DNA of 64,000 nt. It comes from Xanthomonas sp. Leaf148 (lineage in GTDB: Bacteria; Pseudomonadota; Gammaproteobacteria; Xanthomonadales; Xanthomonadaceae). The stretch lies in assembly GCF_001423585.1 (NCBI RefSeq), contig NZ_LMOP01000010.1:134893-198892 (forward strand), read 5' to 3'. A program made the translations under genes and the position numbers. Below are positions 55,877-64,000 of this stretch, one piece after another (within the stretch, counting starts at the first letter, position 1; each line of letters opens with the position of its first letter). The notes below the pieces were generated by a model. It was not told the DNA's origin, did not search any database, and worked only from the letters and a program-made list of their open reading frames with translations.

Positions 55877-57175
55877 TCAGCCCGCCAAGCGTACCTGGTT
55901 GCGGCCGCCGGCCTTGGCCAGGTACAGATATTTGTCGGCTTCGTTCAACAGGTAATGCAGCGATTGGTCGCCTTCGGTCGCGATGCACACGCCGATGCTT
56001 ACCGTCATGCTCAGCGTGTCGTCGCCGACGCGCACGCGTAGTGCGCTGATGCGTTCGCGCAGGGTTTCGAAGTAGCTGGTGGCGTTGGCTGCATCCAGCC
56101 CCGGCACCAGCAGGCAGAATTCTTCGCCACCGAAACGTGCCACCAGATCCTGCGGACGTGCATGCCCGGAGACCGATGCGGCCACCGCGCGGAGCGCCTG
56201 GTCACCGGCTTCGTGGCCCCAGGTGTCGTTGATGTGTTTAAAGTGATCGATATCCAGCATGGCCGCGGTCACCGTCTGGTCCTGCGACAGCAACTGCGGG
56301 ATCACGCGCTGGCTTTGTTCCAGGAAGTAACGCCGATTGGGCAGGCCGGTGAGGAAATCGCGTGTGGCCAGATCCTGCAGCGTACCGATCAATTCCAGCT
56401 GGTCCACGTTCTGCGAGACGCGGCAGAAGAATTCTTCGCGCGAGAAGGGCTTGCGCAGGAAGTCGTTGGCGCCGTTCTTCAAGAAGCGCGGGATCAGCGA
56501 CGAGTCGCTGTTGCCGGAGATGCCGATCACCGCGACCTTGTCGCGCGAGCGCAACGCACGCAGCCGGCGGGTGAATTCCACGCCTTCCATGCCGGGCATT
56601 TCCTGATCGACGATGGTCAGGCGGATGTCGGGGTCGCGTTCGATTGCTTCCAGTCCGGCGGCGCCGTCGGCGGCCAGCACCACACGGTAGCCGTACATCG
56701 ACAGCAGTGCGGCGGCGTAGGTGCGAGCAGACAACGAATCGTCCACCACCAACGCGCCGATGCGACGATTGCGCTCCAGACGCTGCACCAGCCATGCCAG
56801 ATATTCGATGCTGCCCGGTGCGTTCTTGAGTACGTAATCGATGATCTGCTGCTGCAGCACGCGCTGGCGCAGATCCTCGTCGTACACGCCGCTGACCACC
56901 ACGGTCGGCAGGTTGCGCGAGAGGAAGAACTCCACGACCTTGTCGCGGTCGCCGTCGACCAGCACCAGGCCGGTCAGGACCAGGAACCAGCCATCTTCTT
57001 CGTCGAGCACGCGCGCCGCTTCGGCCAGGGTCGAAACGACCGTGACCGGCAGTTCCACGCGTTGCTCGATGGCTGCGCGCAGCATGCTGGTGAACGTGCG
57101 CGAGTTCTCCACCAGCAACACGCGTTGCGGCAGGACTGCGCTTTCACTATTGCGATGTAGGGTACCTGGGGACAT
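55877..57175 (-). CDS. dual-receiver GGDEF diguanylate cyclase
   Basis: A 432-residue response regulator. The first receiver-like domain (about 18-130) lacks an obvious phospho-acceptor Asp (the strand reads FLVLTGLVLV), so it is probably degenerate. The second (about 138-255) has Asp145/146, phospho-acceptor Asp190 and Lys242. The GGDEF domain (about 262-430) has an intact active site GGEEF at 349-353 and an inhibitory RxxD site (RPQD, 340-343) five residues upstream. It should make cyclic-di-GMP, opposing the HD-GYP regulator at 38718. Confidence 0.93.
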   Translation of the reverse strand: MSPGTLHRNSESAVLPQRVLLVENSRTFTSMLRAAIEQRVELPVTVVSTLAEAARVLDEEDGWFLVLTGLVLVDGDRDKVVEFFLSRNLPTVVVSGVYDEDLRQRVLQQQIIDYVLKNAPGSIEYLAWLVQRLERNRRIGALVVDDSLSARTYAAALLSMYGYRVVLAADGAAGLEAIERDPDIRLTIVDQEMPGMEGVEFTRRLRALRSRDKVAVIGISGNSDSSLIPRFLKNGANDFLRKPFSREEFFCRVSQNVDQLELIGTLQDLATRDFLTGLPNRRYFLEQSQRVIPQLLSQDQTVTAAMLDIDHFKHINDTWGHEAGDQALRAVAASVSGHARPQDLVARFGGEEFCLLVPGLDAANATSYFETLRERISALRVRVGDDTLSMTVSIGVCIATEGDQSLHYLLNEADKYLYLAKAGGRNQVRLAG

Positions 57176-57275
57176 CGGCTGGCCGTGTGGATCGAACCGT
57201 CAGATCAGCTAACGGCTCTGCTCGCCAAAACTTGAGCGCTGCGTTGCAGCTTGCGCGATGGACCTGGGGGCGCGG

Positions 57276-58592
57276 TCACCGCAGCGCGTCGCGCAGCCGG
57301 TACCAGCTCATGGCCGCCACCAGCAGTGGGGTGCGCAGCCGCTGCCCGCCGGGAAACGGGCGGTGCGGAATACGCGCGAACACATCCAGCCGCTGGCTCT
57401 GGCCAGCGATGGCCTCGGCGATCACCTGGCCGGCCAGACCGGTGGCTGCCACACCGTGGCCGGAGAAGCCCTGCGCGAAATACACAGTCGGCGCGAGCCG
57501 GCCCCAGTGCGGCGCGCGGTTGCGGGAGATGTCCACATAGCCGCCCCAGACGGTCTCCAGCGGCACGTCGCGCAACTGCGGAAACACCGTGTGCATACGC
57601 TGCGTCATCAAGCGATTCAGGCCTGGCGGCGGGCGCGACGAATAACTGGCGCGCCCGCCGAACAGCAGCCGGTGATCGGCGCTGAGCCGGTAATAATCCA
57701 GCGCCCAATTGGTGTCGGCCACCGCCATGTCGTTGCCGATCAGCGCGCGTGCGCGCGCCTCGCCCAGTGGCGGGGTGGCACCCACGTAGGTGCCGACCGG
57801 CATGATGCGCTGCTCCAGCGGCGCGGCGATGCCGTGCAGCAAGGCATTGCCGGCAATCACGCCGAAGTCTGCGGTCACGCTGCCATCGGCCGTGTGCATC
57901 GCAACCTGCGCGCCAGGGTCCAGGCGGGTCACCGCCGAGTCTTCGAAGATGCGCACGCCGGCCGCCACTGCCGCCCGCGCCAGGCCGAATGCATAGGCCA
58001 GCGGATGCAGATGGCCGCTGGCGGGGTCGAACATCGCACCCAGATACAGTGGGCTGTCGAGCACCTGGCGGGTGCGGGCGCGGTCCCACCACTCCAGCGG
58101 ATAGTCGTAGCGCTCGGCCATGCGCACGATGCCATGCTGCAGCGCCCGCACCTGGCGCGGCTTGAGCGGGACATGGGCATGACCATCGCGCCAGTCGCAG
58201 GCAATGGCATGGCGTTCGATCCGCTGGCGTAGCAGGCGCATGCCGTCGCGCGAGAAGTCGAACAGCAGGCGCGCATCTTTATCGCCGACCAATGCTTCCA
58301 GCGTCTCCTGTTCGCAGCCGTAGCCCACGATGGCCTGGCCGCCGTTGCGACCGGATGCACCCCAGCCGATGCGCCGGGCCTCCAGCACGATGACCCGGTA
58401 GCCTGCTTCGGCCAGCGCGAGCGCCGCAGTCAGTCCGGTGTAACCGGCGCCGAGAATGCAGACATCGGCGCGTTCGGCGCCGCGCAGGCGCGGTTGCACG
58501 GGCAGGGCAGGCGCGCTGCGCGTGTACCAGCTGTCCGGATAGCCGCCCTCCGCGGTGTCGGCGTGCGGCAGCGCGGTGGCCGGGCTGCCCAT
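57276..58592 (-). CDS. puuB: FAD-dependent gamma-glutamylputrescine oxidase
   Basis: A 438-residue DAO-family flavoprotein of the PuuB type, which oxidises gamma-glutamylputrescine to the aldehyde. The FAD-binding motif CILGAGYTGLTAALALAEAG lies at about residues 45-65, preceded by the family's typical SWYTRSAP segment, and GRNGGQAIVGYGC follows. The C-terminal FAD contact reads YFAQGFSGHGVAATGLAGQVIAEA. Its ATG overlaps the upstream ligase stop by one base (TGATG), so the two are coupled. A GTG one codon upstream is a weaker alternative. Confidence 0.9.
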   Translation of the reverse strand: MGSPATALPHADTAEGGYPDSWYTRSAPALPVQPRLRGAERADVCILGAGYTGLTAALALAEAGYRVIVLEARRIGWGASGRNGGQAIVGYGCEQETLEALVGDKDARLLFDFSRDGMRLLRQRIERHAIACDWRDGHAHVPLKPRQVRALQHGIVRMAERYDYPLEWWDRARTRQVLDSPLYLGAMFDPASGHLHPLAYAFGLARAAVAAGVRIFEDSAVTRLDPGAQVAMHTADGSVTADFGVIAGNALLHGIAAPLEQRIMPVGTYVGATPPLGEARARALIGNDMAVADTNWALDYYRLSADHRLLFGGRASYSSRPPPGLNRLMTQRMHTVFPQLRDVPLETVWGGYVDISRNRAPHWGRLAPTVYFAQGFSGHGVAATGLAGQVIAEAIAGQSQRLDVFARIPHRPFPGGQRLRTPLLVAAMSWYRLRDALR

Positions 58593-59971
58593 CACACCGT
58601 CCGCAGGTACCGGGCGTAATCGATGTCCGGCACCAGCGCCTGGTAATCGAGCAGCTCGCGTTGTTTCTGTTGCCCGAACACATGCTGAAACTGCGTGCCT
58701 AGCTGGGCGCCGATAAAGTCGCTGGACACAAACGCATCGATCGCGCCCTGCCAGGTGCGTGGTTGGAAGATTCCTTGCGCATAGGCGTTGCCGGTGATCG
58801 GTGGCGTGGGTTCGGCGGGCTGCTGCAGGCCGTCGAGCATCGCCGCCAGCACCGCGGCCGCGGCCAGATACGGGTTGGCATCGGCGCCGGCAATGCGATG
58901 TTCAATGCGCGTGTTGCGGGCATCGCTATGCGGGATGCGCAGCGCCACGGTGCGGTTGTTGAAACCCCAGCTGGCATCCAGCGGCACGAAGGCGTTGCTG
59001 ACGAAGCGTCGGTAACTGTTGGCGTGCGGCGCGAACAACAGCAGCGATGCGTCCGCATGCCGCTGCAGCCCGGCGATGGCGTGGCGCAGGCGGTCGGTGG
59101 GCATCTCGGCCTCGCCGGCCAGCACGTTGTGCCCGTCGGCATCGAGCAGGCTCACATGCAGATGCAAGCCGCTGCCCGCCTGGCCGGGGAACGGCTTGGC
59201 CATGAAGCTGGCCAGCATGCGCTGCTGCTGCGCGATGGCCTTGATGGTGCGTTTGAGCAGGATCGCCTCGTCGCAGGCGGCAACCGCATCGGCGCGATGT
59301 TGCAGGTTGATCTCGAACTGGCCCGGTGCGTACTCGGCCACGGCGGTGTCGGCCGGGATGCCTTGCTGGTGGCATGCAGCGGTGACCGCATCGGTAAAAC
59401 CACGGTGATCGTCCAGGTCCTGCAACGCGTACACCTGGGTGCTGTCGCTGCGGATGCCGGTGACCGGGTCGCGCGGGGTCTGCGGGCGCCCCTGCGCATC
59501 GGGCACCGCATCGAACAGGTAGAACTCCAGCTCCACCGCCACCACCGGGGTCAGCCCGAGTGCGGCAAAGCCGTGCAACACCCGCTGCAACACCGCGCGT
59601 GGCGCGACCTCGAACAGGCTGCCGTCCGGGGTGTGCATCGCCAGCAGCAGCTGCGCCATCGGTTGCGGCGCCCACGGTACCGGGCGTAGTGAGCCTTCGA
59701 TCGGCCGGCAGATGCGGTCGGCATCGCCGATGGCATAGCCAAGCCCGGTTTCTTCCACGGTGTTACCGGTGATGTCGGTGGCGATCAGCGACATCGGCAG
59801 GCACACGCCATCGCGGTAGACCTTGTGCAGCGCATCGGCAGTGACGCGCTTGCCGCGCAGCACGCCGTTGGTGTCGGGCAATAACAGGTCGACGGAGTGG
59901 CAGCCGGCGATACGCGCCAGGGTGGCGGCATCGGCAGCGGGCAGCGATGCGACGGAGTTCTCGGAAGCCAT
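58592..59971 (-). CDS. glutamine synthetase-like gamma-glutamylpolyamine ligase, copy 1
   Basis: A 459-residue glutamine-synthetase fold enzyme of the PuuA/GlnA3-like group, which adds glutamate to amines such as putrescine. It has the DTNGVLRGKRV segment near residue 30, the metal-binding VELEFYLFD near residue 155, QFEINLQH, the HLHVSL motif and SYRRFVSNAFVPLDASWGFNNR. It lacks the adenylylation Tyr region of housekeeping GlnA. The ATG at 59971 (MASENS) is the first after a non-conserved upstream extension. Confidence 0.88.
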   Translation of the reverse strand: MASENSVASLPAADAATLARIAGCHSVDLLLPDTNGVLRGKRVTADALHKVYRDGVCLPMSLIATDITGNTVEETGLGYAIGDADRICRPIEGSLRPVPWAPQPMAQLLLAMHTPDGSLFEVAPRAVLQRVLHGFAALGLTPVVAVELEFYLFDAVPDAQGRPQTPRDPVTGIRSDSTQVYALQDLDDHRGFTDAVTAACHQQGIPADTAVAEYAPGQFEINLQHRADAVAACDEAILLKRTIKAIAQQQRMLASFMAKPFPGQAGSGLHLHVSLLDADGHNVLAGEAEMPTDRLRHAIAGLQRHADASLLLFAPHANSYRRFVSNAFVPLDASWGFNNRTVALRIPHSDARNTRIEHRIAGADANPYLAAAAVLAAMLDGLQQPAEPTPPITGNAYAQGIFQPRTWQGAIDAFVSSDFIGAQLGTQFQHVFGQQKQRELLDYQALVPDIDYARYLRTV

Positions 59972-60118
59972 GGGCACCACCTGCGAAGTCGCCGCCCAGC
60001 CTAGCAAAGCACGCGTGATCGTTTGCGACCAGACAACGGTGCGGCGGTGGCAATGGCGGCGGTGGCGCGGTAAGTTCGAGCGCATCTGCCGTTCAACGCA
60101 CCGCATCGGGATGTCTGT
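59972..60118. promoter_or_regulatory. divergent promoter region of the putrescine cluster
   Basis: 147 bases separate the divergent ligase-oxidase and puuD-ligase operons. Both promoters must lie here, so a shared regulator is likely. A run of ggtggcaatggcggcggtggcg occurs at 60043-60065, but no clear operator was identified. Confidence 0.5.
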
Positions 60119-60874
60119 ATGGCTGTCGTACCGTTGGTTGGATTGCCCACCGATCGCATCGCGCAAGGGCCGCATCCGTTTCTGGCGGCCGGCGAAAAAT
60201 ACATCCGTGCGGTCGTGGACGCGGCCGGTGCCATGCCGGTGCTGCTGCCGAGTCTGCAGCCCAGCCTGGAGGCCGGCGTGTGGCTGGATCGGTTGGACGG
60301 CGTGTTGCTCACCGGGGCGGTCAGCAATATCGAGCCGCACCACTACAGCGACGAATCGAGTTGGGAGGGCAACCCGCACGATGCCGCGCGCGATGCCACC
60401 AGCCTGGGGTTGATCCCGCAGGCGCTTGCGCGCGGTCTGCCGGTGCTGGCGATCTGTCGTGGCCTGCAGGAGGTCAATGTCGCGCTCGGTGGACGCCTGC
60501 ATCAACGCGTGCATGCGGTGCCCGGCCTGGCCGATCATCGCGAAGACCGTAGCGCGCCGCTGGACGTGCAATACGGCCCCGCGCATCCGCTGCAGTTGCA
60601 GCCGGGCGGCTGGCTGGCTGGCATGAGCGACTCGGCCGAGGTGTGGGTCAACTCATTGCACGGGCAGGGCATCGCCACGCTGGCTGACGGCCTGCTGGTC
60701 GAAGCGACCGCTCCCGATGGCTTGATCGAAGCTTTTCGCGGCCCGGGACCGGGCTTTTTACTCGCCGTGCAATGGCATCCGGAATGGCGTGTCACACAGC
60801 ATCCGTTCTACCGTGCCATCTTTCAGTCCTTCGGCGAGGCCTGTCGCCGTTACGCCGCTCAGCGCGGTCAGTGA
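60119..60874 (+). CDS. puuD: gamma-glutamyl-GABA hydrolase
   Basis: A 251-residue class I glutamine amidotransferase-like hydrolase that releases GABA from gamma-glutamyl-GABA. The nucleophile elbow is AICRGLQEVNVALGG with Cys113; the His-Glu pair is in VQWHPEW near residue 221. The GVLLTGAVSNIEPHHY segment is typical of PuuD. Its stop is six bases before the second ligase, so they are co-transcribed. Confidence 0.93.
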   Translation: MAVVPLVGLPTDRIAQGPHPFLAAGEKYIRAVVDAAGAMPVLLPSLQPSLEAGVWLDRLDGVLLTGAVSNIEPHHYSDESSWEGNPHDAARDATSLGLIPQALARGLPVLAICRGLQEVNVALGGRLHQRVHAVPGLADHREDRSAPLDVQYGPAHPLQLQPGGWLAGMSDSAEVWVNSLHGQGIATLADGLLVEATAPDGLIEAFRGPGPGFLLAVQWHPEWRVTQHPFYRAIFQSFGEACRRYAAQRGQ

Positions 60875-60880
60875 GGTTGT

Positions 60881-62266
60881 ATGTCGATCCGCACACGTTC
60901 GCGTAAATCCACGCCCAAGCAGCCGGAGAGCGCATTGCGCCGCTGGCTCAAGGACCGCCACATCACCGAGGTCGAATGCCTGGTGCCGGACATCACCGGC
61001 AATGCGCGCGGCAAGATCATTCCGGCCGACAAGTTTTCGCACGATTACGGCACGCGGTTGCCGGAAGGCATCTTCGCCACCACGGTCACCGGCGACTTTC
61101 CGGACGACTATTACGCACTGACCTCGCCGTCGGACTCGGACATGCATCTGCGCCCGGACGCGTCCACCGTGCGCATGGTGCCGTGGGCCGCCGACCCCAC
61201 CGCGCAGGTCATCCACGATTGCTACACCAAGGACGGCCAGCCGCACGAACTGGCGCCACGCAATGTGCTGCGTCGCGTGCTGGAGGCCTACGCCGAGGTC
61301 AAATTGCAGCCGGTGGTGGCGCCGGAGCTGGAGTTCTTTCTGGTGCAGAAGAACACCGATCCCGACTTCCCGTTGCTGCCGCCGGCCGGGCGCTCCGGTC
61401 GCCCGGAAACCGCGCGGCAGTCGTATTCGATCGATGCGGTGAACGAGTTCGACCCGATCCTGGATCTGATGTACGACTATTGCGATGCGATGGAGCTGGA
61501 CGTGGATACCTTGATCCACGAATCCGGCGCCGCGCAGCTGGAAGTCAACTTTACCCACGCCGATGCCTTGTCGCGCGCCGACCAGGTATTCCTGTTCAAG
61601 CGCACCATGCGCGAGGCGGCGTTGCGGCACGGGGTGTATGCGACGTTTCTGGCCAAGCCGATGGAAACCGAGCCCGGCAGTGCGATGCATATCCACCAGA
61701 GCCTGTTGCATGCCGGCACCGGCAAGAACGTGTTCAGCGGCAAGCGCGAGGGCGGGTTCAGCGACACCTTTGCGCATTATCTGGGCGGGCTGCAAAAATA
61801 CATTCCGATGGCGATGGGGCTGCTGGCGCCCAACGTCAATTCGTACCGGCGGCTGATGTTCGGCGAGGTGTCGCCAAGCAATGTGCTGTGGGGCTTCGAC
61901 AACCGCACCTGCGGGTTGCGGGTGCCGATCGATGCGCCGCAAAACATGCGGGTGGAAAGCCGGTTTGCCGGCTCCGATGCCAATCCATATCTGGCGATGG
62001 CGGCGACATTGGCGTGCGGGTTATTGGGCATCCGCGAAAAGCTGGAGCCGACCGCGCCGATCAGCAGCAATGGCAAGGAGCAGGGCTACGATTTGCCGCG
62101 TTCGTTGGGTGAGGCGCTGGATGGGTTGGAAAAATGCGAGGCGTTGCAGGAGATGTTGGGGCGTCGGTTTGTGCGGGCCTATATCTCGGTGAAGCGGAAG
62201 GAGTATGAGACGTTCTTTCGGGTGATCAGTTCTTGGGAGCGGGAGTTTTTGTTGTTGAATGTGTGA
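60881..62266 (+). CDS. puuA: glutamine synthetase-like gamma-glutamylpolyamine ligase, copy 2
   Basis: A 461-residue enzyme of the same group as 58592-59971, and the better match to PuuA (gamma-glutamylputrescine synthetase). It has VPDITGNARGKIIP near residue 35, APELEFFLVQ, a SGAAQLEVNFTHADAL segment, METEPGSAMHIHQSLL and NSYRRLMFGEVSPSNVLWGF. The N-terminus carries a short basic tail (MSIRTRSRKSTPKQPE). Two ligases in one cluster may handle different amines, for example putrescine and longer polyamines. Confidence 0.92.
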   Translation: MSIRTRSRKSTPKQPESALRRWLKDRHITEVECLVPDITGNARGKIIPADKFSHDYGTRLPEGIFATTVTGDFPDDYYALTSPSDSDMHLRPDASTVRMVPWAADPTAQVIHDCYTKDGQPHELAPRNVLRRVLEAYAEVKLQPVVAPELEFFLVQKNTDPDFPLLPPAGRSGRPETARQSYSIDAVNEFDPILDLMYDYCDAMELDVDTLIHESGAAQLEVNFTHADALSRADQVFLFKRTMREAALRHGVYATFLAKPMETEPGSAMHIHQSLLHAGTGKNVFSGKREGGFSDTFAHYLGGLQKYIPMAMGLLAPNVNSYRRLMFGEVSPSNVLWGFDNRTCGLRVPIDAPQNMRVESRFAGSDANPYLAMAATLACGLLGIREKLEPTAPISSNGKEQGYDLPRSLGEALDGLEKCEALQEMLGRRFVRAYISVKRKEYETFFRVISSWEREFLLLNV

Positions 62267-62440
62267 TGGGGTCGGATGAGTGTTGCCGCGCTCTCCCTTC
62301 TCCCGTCGGGAGAAGGTGCCCGAAGGGCGGATGAGGGTGCGGTGTCGGGTGGTGTTGAAGCTGGCAGTGGTTAGTGTGCTTCCGGGTTTCGGGAGGATTC
62401 AAATTCAGAGCAGGGCTTTCACGCCCTCCGGGCGCGAGTC

Positions 62441-62470
62441 ACTTTTTCTTTGCTTGTGCAAAGAAAAAGT
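62441..62470. repeat. perfect 13-base hairpin
   Basis: actttttctttgc / gcaaagaaaaagt with a ttgt loop. The AT-rich palindrome is of a type seen between genes in related genomes. It could act in termination but lies 174 bases after the ligase stop. Confidence 0.7.
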
Positions 62471-62545
62471 AACCAAAAAGAAAGCACACCCCGTCCTCGC
62501 GCCCTCCGCGCCATAGGCGCTACGGGTGCGCAAGTCCGGCAGAAA

Positions 62546-62579
62546 TTTTTGTAAGGGACATCCATGTCCCTTACAAAAA
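62546..62579. terminator. terminator-like perfect 16-base hairpin
   Basis: tttttgtaagggacat and atgtcccttacaaaaa form a perfect stem with a two-base loop and T/A runs on both sides, as in a bidirectional terminator. Confidence 0.55.
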
Positions 62580-62850
62580 CGTCGCGCATCCATGCGCGCC
62601 GCCCTACGGGTTTTATCTGCCGGCCTTGCCGCTGCGGTATGGGGCCCCGTAAGGGCGCAAGCAAGGCAAAGCAAGGCAAGGCAAGGCAAGGCTAAACAAA
62701 GCGAAGCAAGGCAAAGCGCTGCGCAGATCAGCGCTGCACAGGTCAGCGCTGCACAGGTCAGCGCATCAAGGTGTAGCGATGTCATGCGGGAGCCGGCCGG
62801 TGCTGGGCAGGAGGCCGGCGCCGCGCCGGAAATGCTTAGATCGCGGACGC

Positions 62851-62935
62851 AGCAAGGACACCGGCGATTCGGTGGTGGTGCGCGTCAACGACCGCGGCCC
62901 GTTTCACGATGGCCGCGTGATCGACCTCAGCTACG
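62851..62935 (+). pseudogene. rlpA fragment
   Basis: A translated stretch of about 28 residues (DTGDSVVVRVNDRGPFHDGR, then VIDLSY) is the conserved core of the RlpA-like double-psi beta-barrel, with the GPFHDGRVIDLSY signature. It has no start and is cut exactly where the dispersed palindrome begins at 62938. RlpA is a peptidoglycan lytic lipoprotein. Only this fragment remains here. Confidence 0.8.
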
Positions 62936-62937
62936 TT

Positions 62938-62987
62938 CCCTTCTCCCATCGGGAGAAGGTGCCCGAAGGGCGGATGAGGGTGCGGTG
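62938..62987. repeat. dispersed palindromic repeat
   Basis: ttctcccatcgggagaaggt followed by gcccgaagggcggatgaggg. It is the same element as at 62291-62342, in the same orientation, and it abuts the rlpA fragment. Confidence 0.85.
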
Positions 62988-63123
62988 TTGGCGGCAGCGC
63001 TAGTTCTCGCGACCAACCTGTCTGTCGGGCATGCAGGGGATTCGCAGGGCAATCTGCAATGCCGTCCACGGTGCGGCAACAGGGCGTGGGTATGCTCGTG
63101 GTTCCTCATGCGTGGAGCAGGTC

Positions 63124-64000
63124 GTGGATCCTTCTGTGCTCAGGTCGTTGCAGCAGCTCGATGCCGCGCATCATCTGCATCCGTTCAACGACAACGCGGT
63201 GTTGGCGGGCAAGGGCACGCGCATTCTAACGCGCGGTGAGGGCGTGTACGTTTGGGACGCCGATGGCAACAAGCTGCTGGATGCGTTCGGTGGGTTGTGG
63301 TGCGTCAATGTGGGCTATGGACGTACCGAGCTGGCGCAGGCGGCGGCGCGGCAGATGGAGCAGCTGGCGTACTACAACAGCTTTTTTCAGTGCACCACCG
63401 AGCCCACCATCCACCTGGCCGCCAAGCTGGCCGAACTGACGCCCGGCGATTTGAATCATGCGTTCTTCGCCAATTCCGGGTCGGAGGCTAACGACACCAT
63501 CCTGCGCCTGGTGCGGCATTTCTGGGCGGTGCAGGGGCAGCCGCAAAAATACGTCTTCATCGGTCGCCACAATGGCTATCACGGCACCACCATGGCCGGT
63601 GCCAGCCTGGGTGGCATGCAGGGCATGCACAAGCAGGGTGGGTTGCCGATACCGGGCATCGTGCATATCGAGCCGCCCAATCATTTCGGCGATGGCGGGG
63701 ACATGGCGCCGGACGAATACGGGCTGCTTGCCGCGCGCCGTCTGGAAGCCAGGATTCTCGAACTCGGGCCGGAAAACGTGGCGGCCTTCATCGGCGAACC
63801 CATCATGGGGGCGATCGGTGTCTATATCCCGCCGCGCAGTTATTGGCCGGAAATCCAGCGCATCTGCCGGCACTACGACGTGCTGCTGGTGGCTGACGAG
63901 GTGATTTGCGGATTCGGGCGTACCGGGGAATGGTTCGGGGCGGATTACTTCGGCTTTCAGCCCGATGTGATGACGCTGGCCAAGGGCATCACCTCCGGCT
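63124..64000 (+). CDS. class III aminotransferase (putrescine/GABA type), partial
   Basis: The first 292 residues of a PLP-dependent transaminase, cut by the window end. It starts at a GTG (VDPSVLRSLQQLDAAHHLHP) with ggagcagg upstream. It has FFANSGSEANDTILRL near residue 118, NGYHGTTMAGASL, PLP Asp258 in VADEVICGFGRTG, and the Schiff-base Lys287 in LAKGITSG. The HHLHPFNDNAVLAGKG opening resembles polyamine- and GABA-using enzymes such as SpuC. Its place beside puuB, puuD and two ligases suggests a role in putrescine or GABA transamination. Confidence 0.88.
   Translation, partial: MDPSVLRSLQQLDAAHHLHPFNDNAVLAGKGTRILTRGEGVYVWDADGNKLLDAFGGLWCVNVGYGRTELAQAAARQMEQLAYYNSFFQCTTEPTIHLAAKLAELTPGDLNHAFFANSGSEANDTILRLVRHFWAVQGQPQKYVFIGRHNGYHGTTMAGASLGGMQGMHKQGGLPIPGIVHIEPPNHFGDGGDMAPDEYGLLAARRLEARILELGPENVAAFIGEPIMGAIGVYIPPRSYWPEIQRICRHYDVLLVADEVICGFGRTGEWFGADYFGFQPDVMTLAKGITSG

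Larger units (their letters stand above)
62267..62849. other. repeat-rich gap after the second ligase
   Basis: No gene seen. It holds the dispersed palindrome at 62291-62342, two strong hairpins (62441-62470 and 62546-62579), a low-complexity gcaag-type pentamer run at about 62658-62718 and a cagcgctgcacaggt 15-base repeat at about 62726-62763. Confidence 0.7.

Noticed and set aside
62658-62763. CRISPR-like short repeats
   Set aside because: The gcaag pentamers and 15-base units are contiguous simple repeats with no unique spacers.

Overview
The window is chromosomal DNA of a high-GC gammaproteobacterium, almost certainly a Xanthomonas. The evidence is the queA-tgt-yajC-secD-secF block, a fructose PTS with a fused EIIA-HPr-EI protein, a 1669-residue NAD-glutamate dehydrogenase, many cyclic-di-GMP signalling proteins, and numerous short dispersed palindromic repeats of the kind seen between Xanthomonas genes. 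No rRNA, tRNA, CRISPR array or intact insertion sequence was recognised.

Layout. 148-6189 (+) is the queuosine/Sec operon, closed by a terminator. 6320-11333 is the most interesting part: a chromosomal integron. It consists of a decayed, leftward integrase fragment followed by nine gene cassettes, each ending in an attC site. Seven cassettes carry a gene (one frameshifted) and two are near-duplicates with no conserved reading frame. 11431-19402 is a fructose uptake regulon: an OprB-type porin, fruBKA and a divergent LacI-type regulator with two visible operators. 19434-20035 is an array of four inverted REP pairs. 20217-25390 (-) is a TetR / membrane-fusion protein / RND pump operon. 25668-30677 is the glutamate dehydrogenase.

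30917-38717 is a patchy region: a divergent SDR/TetR pair, an oxidoreductase with a small membrane protein, a secreted protein of unknown function, an IS5-type transposase fragment, two copies of a short MITE-like element, an MFS pump, a 153-bp tandem repeat and a heptanucleotide repeat. 38718-43840 (-) is a hybrid sensor kinase with an HD-GYP response regulator. A DUF445 membrane protein, an orphan ParB-like protein and an omega-amino-acid transaminase follow. 48518-53671 (+) is a compact operon: an oxalate/formate-type transporter, FdhD, a YdeP-type molybdenum oxidoreductase and a small winged-helix-like protein. After repeat-rich DNA come an MHS-family transporter (+) and a dual-receiver diguanylate cyclase (-).

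57276-64000 is a putrescine (gamma-glutamylated polyamine) degradation cluster: a PuuB-type oxidase and glutamine-synthetase-like ligase on the minus strand, and a PuuD hydrolase, a second ligase and a class III aminotransferase (cut by the window end) on the plus strand. Together these would convert putrescine to GABA and onward. An rlpA fragment lies in the gap before the aminotransferase.

All functional calls rest on motif and family recognition by eye. Cassette genes are called by position and attC context, because most have no recognisable family.
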